From Porticoccaceae bacterium (GTDB lineage Bacteria; Pseudomonadota; Gammaproteobacteria; Pseudomonadales; Porticoccaceae): a DNA stretch of 57,470 bases. Location: assembly GCA_018663035.1 (NCBI GenBank), contig JABJEX010000042.1, positions 1 to 57,470 on the forward strand, read 5' to 3'. Below, in pieces: positions 37,419 to 45,707 of this stretch. The position numbers and the translations under genes were made by a program. The notes under the pieces are model-generated. The model was not told the DNA's origin, made no database searches, and worked only from the letters and a program-made list of their open reading frames with translations. How positions within the stretch are numbered: the stretch's first letter is position 1; each line of letters begins with the position of its first letter.

Positions 37419-38374
37419 CAGACTCTTGGCCCCTGAGATTTTGTCGAGCTGCGACGCTTGCCGTAAGCTTTTGCCAGTACCGACATCACGTTATCTGAGG
37501 TGGCAAACGGCAGCAAGCCAGCGGAGAGCTTTTCACTGAGTCGGCGCAGCTGTAACCGACGCTGTTCGAAGGCATCGGCATAGGCTTGGCGCAATGTCTT
37601 ACTACTAGTATCTAACATGCTTTGCTGTTGGCCATCGGTTACTGCGTACACAGAGGGAGGCGGCAGCTGCATCTCTATACTGTCGTAGACATGACAGAAA
37701 TTTAGGTTGGCATGCCGCGCTAGCTCAAATAAATGGGGCTCACAGTTGCTATCGAGATCCTGAAAATCGCTGACAATAAATAGGGTGCTGCCGGGCATAA
37801 TAAAGCGACGAGACTCCTCTAATAGTTCAGCCAGGCAAAATTGATCCTGTTGCGGTTCTAATAGGGCCTCACTAAATTCCTGTAAGCCGTGGATAAATTG
37901 CAGCACCGCATGATGGCTGCGACGGGCCTTGACGTCGATTTGCGCCTGAGCGCCAAAAATAAGCCCGCCTGCCCGGTCATTGGCCGCTAGGCCAGCCCAG
38001 GCAAGAGCAGCTGCAATTTCACAGCCGACCACAGATTTAAGCCGCTGGCTGCCTAAAAACATGCTGCTGCGCAGGTCGCAAATCACCAAAATAGGCCGCT
38101 CGCGCTCTTCGGTAAAGATTTTTGTGTGGGGCTGCTGAGTGCGTGCAGTGACACGCCAGTCTATGCTGCGCACATCGTCACCCGGCTGATAGATGCGCAC
38201 CTGATCAAAATCCATACCGCGCCCGCGAAAGCGCGATCTATGGCCGCCAGCTAGCATCTGTCGCGCCTGAATCTTAGGAAATCCAGTCAATTCGCGCGCG
38301 CCATAGCGCAGCTTTACCAGCTCGCTGAGATTGGCGATTGCTGGGTGGTTTTTCTCGATATTTAGATTGCTCAT
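37418..38374 (-). CDS. DUF58 domain protein
   Basis: A 318-residue soluble protein. The DUF58 core is seen at about 69-97 (DDVRSIDWRVTART, then KIFTEERERP), followed by a VWA-like fold with the ICDLRSSM segment in place of a canonical DxSxS metal site. Members act with MoxR ATPases. It is the second gene of the operon, 12 bases after moxR. The reason to group it with the Bat genes is conserved order and overlap, not direct evidence of interaction. Confidence 0.9.
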   Translation of the reverse strand: MSNLNIEKNHPAIANLSELVKLRYGARELTGFPKIQARQMLAGGHRSRFRGRGMDFDQVRIYQPGDDVRSIDWRVTARTQQPHTKIFTEERERPILVICDLRSSMFLGSQRLKSVVGCEIAAALAWAGLAANDRAGGLIFGAQAQIDVKARRSHHAVLQFIHGLQEFSEALLEPQQDQFCLAELLEESRRFIMPGSTLFIVSDFQDLDSNCEPHLFELARHANLNFCHVYDSIEMQLPPPSVYAVTDGQQQSMLDTSSKTLRQAYADAFEQRRLQLRRLSEKLSAGLLPFATSDNVMSVLAKAYGKRRSSTKSQGPRV

Positions 38375-38386
38375 TGGTGACGGCCC

Positions 38387-39340
38387 TTAGGCAGATGGCA
38401 CCGTGGCAAGTAATTTATCCACAACCTGATTGGCAGTAACGCCTGCGGCCTCTGCCTCAAAACTAAGAATTAATCGGTGGCGCAGTACATCCTGAGCCAC
38501 GGCGCGAATATCCTCAGGGGTGACAAAATCGCGACCGTCCATCCAGGCCAGTGCGCGGCTGCAGCGATCCAGAGCAATCGTGGCTCTGGGGCTAGCACCA
38601 TAATCCAGCCACTGAGCCAGGTCTCCGCCATAGGCTTGGGTATTTCTGGTGGCGAGGATTATCTGCACCAGATACTCTTCGACGGCCTCGGCCATATGTA
38701 CATCAAGGACCTCTTTGCGCGCGGCAAAAATAGTTTCCTGACTCAGTGCTTGGATAGCCGGTTGTTCGTGTCTAAGTGCCTCCTGCCGTGACAGAGCAAG
38801 AATTGCGCGTTCGCTCTCTGGCGCTGGATAGTCCACCATGACGTGCATTAAAAAACGATCCATCTGTGCCTCGGGTAGAGGATAGGTACCTTCCTGTTCA
38901 ATGGGGTTCTGGGTTGCCATCACAAGAAAAAGTTCTGGCAACTGGTAGGTGTTTTTGCCCACAGAGATCTGTCTCTCGGCCATGGCCTCTAGCAGAGCTG
39001 ACTGCACCTTGGCTGGTGCCCGATTAATCTCATCGGCCAGCACTAGATTGTGGAACAGAGGGCCAGCTTGAAATTCGAAGCTGCCCTCTTGGGGGCGATA
39101 GATATCACTGCCGGTAATATCTGCCGGCAGCAGATCCGGCGTAAATTGGACCCTGTGGAAGTCGGCTTTAAGGCCATCGGATAGGGTTTTAATGGCCTTG
39201 GTTTTAGCAAGCCCGGGAGCGCCCTCAACAAGCAGATGACCATCGGCAAGCAGGGCGATCATTAGACGTTCGACAAGGTGTTTCTGACCGACGATTTTGC
39301 TTGCCAGCCAGTCTTTTAGTTGATTGATATCCTGTTGCAA
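38387..39340 (-). CDS. MoxR family AAA+ ATPase
   Basis: A 317-residue AAA+ protein, chaperone-like and thought to insert cofactors into or remodel VWA proteins. Walker A GAPGLAKT is at 40-47, Walker B LVLADEINRAPAK is near 102, and sensor regions ATQNPIEQEG and GASPRATIAL follow. The start is TTG 39340: AGGGG lies seven bases upstream, and no ATG occurs before residue 27. It heads the operon, with a good promoter at 39384-39412. Confidence 0.94.
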   Translation of the reverse strand: MQQDINQLKDWLASKIVGQKHLVERLMIALLADGHLLVEGAPGLAKTKAIKTLSDGLKADFHRVQFTPDLLPADITGSDIYRPQEGSFEFQAGPLFHNLVLADEINRAPAKVQSALLEAMAERQISVGKNTYQLPELFLVMATQNPIEQEGTYPLPEAQMDRFLMHVMVDYPAPESERAILALSRQEALRHEQPAIQALSQETIFAARKEVLDVHMAEAVEEYLVQIILATRNTQAYGGDLAQWLDYGASPRATIALDRCSRALAWMDGRDFVTPEDIRAVAQDVLRHRLILSFEAEAAGVTANQVVDKLLATVPSA

Positions 39341-39383
39341 AAGTAACCCCTAAAGCATTGGTTCGGTTGATAAGTCGAGAGAG

Positions 39384-39412
39384 AGTTTAGTGTCTCTATG
39401 GCTAAGTCTCAA
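39384..39412 (-). promoter_or_regulatory. Probable promoter of the moxR-bat operon
   Basis: On the minus strand TTGAGA (39412-39407), a 17-base spacer and TAAACT (39389-39384). It would start transcription about 37 bases before the moxR TTG. Confidence 0.55.
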
Positions 39413-39592
39413 ATGAAGTTTTGTTGATTTATTTTGGTCTATATTTAGGCAGGATGACTGTCATTATTTCGTCGCTATTTTAACCATTTTTTATGTAGGT
39501 ATGTCGCCCCGATTTTGTTACTCTAAGCCGATCAAAAAGGACGTAACCAGCTTAAAGACTTACAAAAAACAAAAAGGTTTCAATATCTGTCC

Positions 39593-42500
39593 ATGGATGC
39601 AAAAAATAAGCAGCAGCGCGACGCTTTAATTCGATCACTGCAGCGTATTGCCAAGAAAAAACTGAGCAAAACCCAAGCTATTCAATTTAATCAGTTTATT
39701 GATAGCGCCATGCATTTTTATCCTGATGCTGACTACCTGAGCCGCTCGCCAGAAGAAATTTTTCACAGCCTCTGGGGGCTCCTGGAGTTCGGTTCCTCTG
39801 CCCGGGATTCATCCAGTAGCGGTCAGGCTGCTGTAAGGGTTTTTAACCCAGACCAGAACGTCGACAGCGACTCAAGTCAGTTCACAAGTATTTATATTAA
39901 TCAGCGGGACATGCCATTTCTTGTCGACTCCCTGCGCATAGTACTGAATCGTCGTGGGCTTAATATCTTCACCTTGCAGAGCAACCCAATTTGGGCAGTG
40001 CGCAACGCTCAGGCTGTGCTCGAGAGCGCCCACAAGAGTTATGTCGAGGGTGCCCAGCGTGAGGCTTTAATCAGTATAGAAGTAGACCGGCATGCGGAAT
40101 CTGAGTTAGCAGATCTGCATTTAGAGCTGGCGGCAGTGTTAGACGATGTCGAAGTCGTGGTGGATGGTTTTGAAGCCATGCGCCTGCGCCTGAATAGTTT
40201 GATTGGCGAACTTGAAGAGAATGCACCCCAGGGGGAAGACCTCGAAGAGTCACTGGAGTTTTTACGCTGGATTTACAACGGCTACTTCACCTTTACTGGG
40301 ACAGTTGAATTCGATCTAAAGACAGAGGGCAGCACGCAGTATCTTTGCGAAGTGCCGGAAACCCGTTGTGGGCTGTTAAAAAAATACGGCGGTGATATCC
40401 GTCAGGGGCAGATTGATAGCCTGAGCCCTGGGGTCAGTGCGCTATATGCAAGCGACGAGTTGCTGGCCGTCACTAAATCATCTGAGCGCTCTCGGGTGCA
40501 CCGAGATGTCTACTCTGACTATATAGTGGTTAAGCGCTTTAACAGTCAGGGTCAGGCAATTGGCGAAGTACGCTTTTTAGGTCTCTACACCTCACAATTT
40601 TATTCCTACAGCCCGCGGCGTATTCCTCTGCTGCGCAGGAAGGTCAACTGGGTGATGGATCACTCGGGTTTTAGCCCCAACAGTCACGATGGCAAGGCGC
40701 TTATGGCGATTCTTGATTTTCATCCCCGTGACGAACTGTTCCATGTTGGCCGCGAAGCGCTTGCCGAGACTGCGATCGGTATCTGGCAGATCTATGAGCG
40801 GCGAGTTACCCGAGTATTTATTCACCCAGATCCCTTTGACAAGTTTATTAGCTGTATTGTCTACATTCCCAGAGAGCACTTTAGTACCAGCGCGCGGGAA
40901 AAAATCCAGCTGGTAATTGGTGAGCGATTAGATGCAGACGAACACGAGTACAGCACTCAGTTTTTGCCTGAATCTGTACTGGTAAGAATCTATCTGGTGT
41001 ATCAGGTCAGCAACAAAAACCATCTCTCAGTTAACGGTGCTCAGCTGGAAGAGCTGGTTAAGCAGGTCACCAGGGGCTGGTCCGATAGCTTCGCTGAGGC
41101 CGCTATAGCGGCCAGTGGTAAGACTGAAGGTCTGCAGCTGGGGCGGCGTTTTAAACAGGCGTTCCCGTCGGCGTATAGAGAACTCTACAGCCCAGTCGAA
41201 GCACTTGAGCATATCCAACTTTTTGACCCATTAGAGGACAGTGGCAACCTGGCGATTGATCTTCGACATCAGCAGCAGGCAGAAAATAATCAGTTAAAGC
41301 TGTTACTGTTTCACCGCGATGTGCCCTTAGAGCTCTCTGATATGATCCCGATGCTCGAAAATCTGGGATTTAGGGTGATGATGGAACATCCCTATTTGAT
41401 TCAGCCTGAGGCTGAACATCAGGTATGGATGCAGGAATTTAACCTGCGATTTTCCCTGGACGTCGATGTGGATGTTTCCGCGGTTCAGGGTAGTTTCACT
41501 GAGGCCCTGACGGTGGTCTGGAAAGGTGAGGCAGAGAACGACAGCTTTAACAGATTGGTTGTTGGTGCTCGCTTAGATTGGCGTGCTGTAGCCATGCTGC
41601 GACTATATGCCCGCTATTTAAAACAACTTGGCATATCCTACAGCCAAGACTTTATTGCAGATACTCTGGCACAGTATCTGGATATTACCCGCAATCTCGT
41701 TGCCCTTTTCAAAACCTATTTTGACCCTCGCTACGCCGGCGACAAACGTTCAGAGCGTTCCACTGGTTTGGTCAATAAAGTAATACTGGCGCTGGAAGAG
41801 GTGCAAAACATCAGTGAAGATAATGTTATTCGTGGTTATCTGGAGCTGATTCGCGCCACTTTGCGCACCAATTTTTTCCAGACCTTCGAGGACGGCACCA
41901 ATAAATCCTATATCTCGGTCAAGCTTGCCTCCGCTGAAATTAGCCTAGCCCCGAAACCGCGCCCCGCTTATGAAATCTTTGTGTACTCTCCACGGGTCGA
42001 GGGTGTGCATCTACGCGGTGGCAAGGTAGCTCGGGGTGGCCTGCGCTGGTCAGATCGTCTCGAGGACTACCGCACCGAGGTGTTGGGGCTGGTAAAGGCG
42101 CAGCAGGTGAAAAACGCCGTGATTGTCCCCACTGGTGCCAAGGGTGGATTTGTCGCCAAGCAAGCCAGCATGGCTGCCGGACGCGATGCCTGGTTACAGG
42201 AAGGTGTCGCCAGCTACATGCTGTATATCCAGGCACTGTTAGATATCAGCGATAACCTTATTGATGGTGTGGTTGTGCCTCCTCGGGATGTGGTGCGCCG
42301 AGATGGTGATGACCCCTATCTAGTAGTGGCTGCCGACAAGGGCACAGCGACATTTTCTGATATCGCCAATGAGATTTCTGCAGCCAATAATTTTTGGTTG
42401 GGCGACGCCTTCGCCTCTGGCGGAGGCAATGGTTACGACCATAAAGGCATGGGCATAACCGCCCGAGGCGCTTGGGTAGCCGTACAACGCCACTTCGGCG

Positions 42501-44464
42501 AACTAGGTATGAATATCCAGCAGCAGGACTTTACCGTTGTGGGTATTGGCGATATGGGCGGCGATGTATTTGGCAATGGCATGTTGCTCTCTCAGCATAT
42601 TCAGCTTGTCGGGGCCTTTAACCACTTACATATTTTTGTCGACCCCAGTCCCAATGCCGCATCGACCTATATAGAGCGCAAGCGCCTGTTTGAAACGCCC
42701 CGCACTAGCTGGGAAGATTTTGACCGGTCCCTGCTGTCTGCTGGCGGTGCGATTTACTCCAGATCTGCCAAATCGCTTCGCTTGACACCTGAGATCAAAG
42801 CGCGCTTCGAAATCAGCGACGACGAGGTCACGCCGACTGAATTAATCTCAGCTATGCTTCGGGCACAGGTAGATCTAATTTGGAACGGTGGTATTGGCAC
42901 CTACGTTAAGTCTTCCAATGAAGGCAATACAGATGTGGGCGATCGCTCCAATGATGGTTTGCGCATCAATGGCAAGCAGCTGCGCTGTAAGGTATTTGGC
43001 GAAGGCGGCAACCTAGGTATGACACAGCGCGCTCGGATAGAATTCTGTGCTGCTGGCGGTCTTTGTAACACCGACTTTATCGACAATGCTGGCGGTGTAG
43101 ACTGCTCTGACCACGAGGTCAATATCAAGATTCTGCTCAATAAATTGGTTGTGGCTGGGCAGTTATCCATGCCCGAACGCAACCAATTTTTAGCCTCAAT
43201 GACCGATGCTGTGGCTGATCTGGTATTGCATAACAATGCCCGGCAGACACAGGCAATCAGCTTGGCACTGCATCGCAGTGATCAACAGTATGCAGAGTAT
43301 CAGCGTTTTATGTGCTGGCTGGAAGAGACTGGCCGCCTAGATCGAGAGCTGGAATTTTTGCCCTCTGATGACCAGTTGCTCGAGCGTCAAAATCGCCAGC
43401 AGCCTATCTGGACCAGACCAGAGCTGGCAGTGTTGGTCTGTTACTCCAAGGCGATGTTAAAAGAAGCCCTGCTAGAAGCAGATCTTCTGAGTGAACCCTG
43501 GTTGGCCAGCTCGGTCAATCGAGCATTTCCAGCTGAGCTAGTGTCGCGCTACAGCAGCGAAATTGAGCAGCATCAGCTGCGTCAGGAAATCGCAGCAACC
43601 CAGTTGGCTAACGATCTGGTGGATCGTATGGGCTTTAGCTTCTTCTTCCGTCAGATGGAGTCCACCGGGGCTTCGGCAGGAGAGGTAGTGCGCGCCTACA
43701 GCATAGTACTCAACGTCCTGGATATAGAGGCGCTGTGGCAGAGGATAGAGACAGATCTGCAACTGGATGCCCGAGTGCAGCTGGACCTACTGCATCGGCT
43801 GATGCGATTGGTAAGGCGCACCACCCGCTGGTTCTTGCGCAACCGCAGGCTGAGTCTAAACTGCACTCACAGCATTGCACAGTTTGCCGGCCCCATGCAG
43901 ATCATGGCCGAACAGATGCCAGAACTGCACGAGGCAGAGTGGATGAAGCTTTGGAATACCGAGCGCGATGAGCTTATGGCACTGGGCGTGGACCAATCAC
44001 TTGCCAGCCGTCTGGCCGCAGCCGATAGCCTGTTTTTAACATTGGGTATTGTGGATATAAGCCTCAAACAGCAGCAGCCAATCGAGCAGACCGGGCAGCT
44101 GTATTTTAGTCTTGGCGAGTACCTGTCTCTGGATTGGTTTATGGCCCAGATTGTTGATTTGCAGCCACAAAATCGCTGGCAAGATCTGGCTCGAGAATCC
44201 TATGTAGATGATCTTGAGAGCCAGCGCCGCAGCCTGACCGCCTGTCTTTTAAATCGCCCAGAAGAGGATATCTCCTTGCGTCTGCAGGCCTGGCAGCAGC
44301 AACAACGCCCATTGATTAATCGCTGGCAAGCCATGGTGGCTGACCTGCGGCGCGGTACTGCTGCTGATTTTGCGATGATATCTGTGGCCCTGAGAGAATT
44401 ACTGGATCTGGTTCAGGCCTCAATAGATTCGATAAACTCTCCAACCAGCTTTCCAGAGGAATAA
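39593..44464 (+). CDS. gdhB: NAD-specific glutamate dehydrogenase, GDH-180 type
   Basis: Oxidises glutamate to 2-oxoglutarate and ammonia with NAD+, a mainly catabolic role. At 1623 residues it fits the giant 180-kDa class, not the 450-residue enzymes. The N-terminal 700 residues are the regulatory ACT-rich part. The catalytic domain is recognised at about 812-850 (GGLRWSDRLEDYRTE ... VPTGAKGGF, with the substrate lysines) and by GIGDMGGDVFGNGM near 983. The C-terminal helical part matches the family. ATG 39593 is used; an ATG four bases later is out of frame. Two small unknown genes follow without a terminator. Confidence 0.95.
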   Translation: MDAKNKQQRDALIRSLQRIAKKKLSKTQAIQFNQFIDSAMHFYPDADYLSRSPEEIFHSLWGLLEFGSSARDSSSSGQAAVRVFNPDQNVDSDSSQFTSIYINQRDMPFLVDSLRIVLNRRGLNIFTLQSNPIWAVRNAQAVLESAHKSYVEGAQREALISIEVDRHAESELADLHLELAAVLDDVEVVVDGFEAMRLRLNSLIGELEENAPQGEDLEESLEFLRWIYNGYFTFTGTVEFDLKTEGSTQYLCEVPETRCGLLKKYGGDIRQGQIDSLSPGVSALYASDELLAVTKSSERSRVHRDVYSDYIVVKRFNSQGQAIGEVRFLGLYTSQFYSYSPRRIPLLRRKVNWVMDHSGFSPNSHDGKALMAILDFHPRDELFHVGREALAETAIGIWQIYERRVTRVFIHPDPFDKFISCIVYIPREHFSTSAREKIQLVIGERLDADEHEYSTQFLPESVLVRIYLVYQVSNKNHLSVNGAQLEELVKQVTRGWSDSFAEAAIAASGKTEGLQLGRRFKQAFPSAYRELYSPVEALEHIQLFDPLEDSGNLAIDLRHQQQAENNQLKLLLFHRDVPLELSDMIPMLENLGFRVMMEHPYLIQPEAEHQVWMQEFNLRFSLDVDVDVSAVQGSFTEALTVVWKGEAENDSFNRLVVGARLDWRAVAMLRLYARYLKQLGISYSQDFIADTLAQYLDITRNLVALFKTYFDPRYAGDKRSERSTGLVNKVILALEEVQNISEDNVIRGYLELIRATLRTNFFQTFEDGTNKSYISVKLASAEISLAPKPRPAYEIFVYSPRVEGVHLRGGKVARGGLRWSDRLEDYRTEVLGLVKAQQVKNAVIVPTGAKGGFVAKQASMAAGRDAWLQEGVASYMLYIQALLDISDNLIDGVVVPPRDVVRRDGDDPYLVVAADKGTATFSDIANEISAANNFWLGDAFASGGGNGYDHKGMGITARGAWVAVQRHFGELGMNIQQQDFTVVGIGDMGGDVFGNGMLLSQHIQLVGAFNHLHIFVDPSPNAASTYIERKRLFETPRTSWEDFDRSLLSAGGAIYSRSAKSLRLTPEIKARFEISDDEVTPTELISAMLRAQVDLIWNGGIGTYVKSSNEGNTDVGDRSNDGLRINGKQLRCKVFGEGGNLGMTQRARIEFCAAGGLCNTDFIDNAGGVDCSDHEVNIKILLNKLVVAGQLSMPERNQFLASMTDAVADLVLHNNARQTQAISLALHRSDQQYAEYQRFMCWLEETGRLDRELEFLPSDDQLLERQNRQQPIWTRPELAVLVCYSKAMLKEALLEADLLSEPWLASSVNRAFPAELVSRYSSEIEQHQLRQEIAATQLANDLVDRMGFSFFFRQMESTGASAGEVVRAYSIVLNVLDIEALWQRIETDLQLDARVQLDLLHRLMRLVRRTTRWFLRNRRLSLNCTHSIAQFAGPMQIMAEQMPELHEAEWMKLWNTERDELMALGVDQSLASRLAAADSLFLTLGIVDISLKQQQPIEQTGQLYFSLGEYLSLDWFMAQIVDLQPQNRWQDLARESYVDDLESQRRSLTACLLNRPEEDISLRLQAWQQQQRPLINRWQAMVADLRRGTAADFAMISVALRELLDLVQASIDSINSPTSFPEE

Positions 44465-44467
44465 CTG

Positions 44468-44695
44468 ATGAGCCTACAGGATCGTTTGTTTAAGCGTTTT
44501 GGCAGTCAATTGCGTGAAAAGGCCATTAAAAGAGCCCAGACACGCATTGTACTGGTGGGCAGAACTGCAGCAGATCTAAGCCCCGAAGAACTAGAAATAG
44601 TGGTCGAAGAAGAAGAGAGCAAACTCAAAGAAGAGCTCAGAGATAAGGGTGTCTTGCTCCTGTTTGCCCTGTTGGGTATCAGCTGGTTGGGATAA
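44468..44695 (+). CDS. Small hypothetical protein, 75 residues
   Basis: I do not recognise a family. Residues 1-58 are helical and highly charged, with a run of acidic residues (EEEESKLKEELRD). The last 15 residues are hydrophobic (VLLLFALLGISWLG), so it may be a tail-anchored membrane protein. It starts 3 bases after the glutamate dehydrogenase stop and its own stop abuts the next ATG (TAAATG). This operon position suggests it is a real gene, perhaps acting with the following membrane protein. Confidence 0.7.
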   Translation: MSLQDRLFKRFGSQLREKAIKRAQTRIVLVGRTAADLSPEELEIVVEEEESKLKEELRDKGVLLLFALLGISWLG

Positions 44696-45106
44696 ATGTT
44701 TAATAAAATGTTTCGCTTTACCGCCATTATGTATTTCTGGAAAAGATACCGACAGCTTATCCTGTCGACACTGTGTCTGTTTGGCGTTTTCTGGCTGGTA
44801 GGCACCATCCACAGCGACTATGTAGAGCTCAGTCAGTTAGAGCAGAGCAACGATTATCTGGCTCAGTCCTTTGTCATTAAGTGGTTGATCTATCTAGTGG
44901 CTGTGGCTGTTTACCTGATAGTAAATAGCCGCGGCAAGTTAGGGAAAAGGGCTGAGAAAAAGGCAGAGACAAAGACAAAAGAAAAGGCCGCTCCCAAATC
45001 TGAAAAGGGTGCATCGGCGTCACAGGTGGATCCGTTCAGCGAGATAAGAAACAAAGACAAACTGCGTTCAGCAGCGGACATGGTGATTGAAAAACATAAG
45101 AAATAA
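44696..45106 (+). CDS. Hypothetical protein with two membrane helices, 136 residues
   Basis: No family is recognised with certainty. Two hydrophobic helices lie at about 20-40 (LILSTLCLFGVFWLVGTI) and 61-78 (IKWLIYLVAVAVYLIV). The loop between them is about 20 residues. The tail beyond 80 is long, Lys/Glu/Ala-rich and probably cytoplasmic and disordered. It starts immediately after the stop of the 75-residue gene. A strong terminator follows (45159-45195), so glutamate dehydrogenase and the two small genes look like one transcript. Confidence 0.72.
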   Translation: MFNKMFRFTAIMYFWKRYRQLILSTLCLFGVFWLVGTIHSDYVELSQLEQSNDYLAQSFVIKWLIYLVAVAVYLIVNSRGKLGKRAEKKAETKTKEKAAPKSEKGASASQVDPFSEIRNKDKLRSAADMVIEKHKK

Positions 45107-45158
45107 CGCCCCCCAAAAACCTTGTTGAGACCAAGCTCCCACCCAATAACCGCCAAAA

Positions 45159-45195
45159 GAAAGGCCGCAACTACGCATGAGTTGCGGCCTTTTTG
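45159..45195. terminator. Rho-independent terminator
   Basis: AAGGCCGCAACT (45161-45172) pairs perfectly with AGTTGCGGCCTT (45180-45191) around a 7-base loop, with a T run after and A-rich sequence before. It can end both the plus-strand unit and the minus-strand rmf transcript. Confidence 0.92.
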
Positions 45196-45288
45196 GTGGC
45201 TCATCTTTGGTTGTGAGCCGCAAGCGGAATAAATTTCCGCTTAAGTTTAGTCTTTTACTGGGCCCCGAGCCCGTTAACTATGGGGGAG

Positions 45289-45495
45289 TTATAAATTAGC
45301 GGCTTTCTGTTGGAAAGAAGCCTGATTAAATCCGTTCCAATAATCCTCGCGTCCCTCGCGCCAACCTCTTGACCAGTGGTAGGCCATTACTGACTCTTGT
45401 TGATAGGGGCATGAAGCCAGTGAACGATCCTGAATTGCGGCTTGGTAGCCTTTTACGTATGACCTGTGGCCCTGATCTCTTTTATGTTTTTTCAC
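45289..45495 (-). CDS. rmf: Ribosome modulation factor
   Basis: A 68-residue basic protein that pairs 70S ribosomes into inactive 100S dimers in stationary phase. The conserved core is clear: KKHKRD opening, a GYQAAI segment, CPYQ and RGWREG. GTG 45495 is chosen because AGGAG lies five bases upstream and the product then begins like other RMFs. The longer open frame to 45567 adds 24 residues without family match. It diverges from rlmKL, an arrangement also known in pseudomonads. The terminator at 45159-45195 lies downstream. Confidence 0.93.
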   Translation of the reverse strand: MKKHKRDQGHRSYVKGYQAAIQDRSLASCPYQQESVMAYHWSRGWREGREDYWNGFNQASFQQKAANL

Positions 45496-45707
45496 ATCAT
45501 CTCCTAAGGGTTTATTTAGGAAACTGCCTTTCAGCTTATAAAATCTGCTGAGAGCAGTTTTTATCAAACAAAATTATGTAAAGAGCGATAGAATGGGCGC
45601 CGTTAAGCGCCTGTACCAGTTCACCAAAATCTGTCGGCCCTGTCGAAGATTTTGTTTATCTATACAGCCGGTGCGTTATTCCTAGAAGTAATCAAAGGGT
45701 AATATTT

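Noticed and set aside
45496-45567. 24-residue extension of rmf
   Set aside because: RMF proteins begin near the KRD motif; AGGAG precedes GTG 45495.
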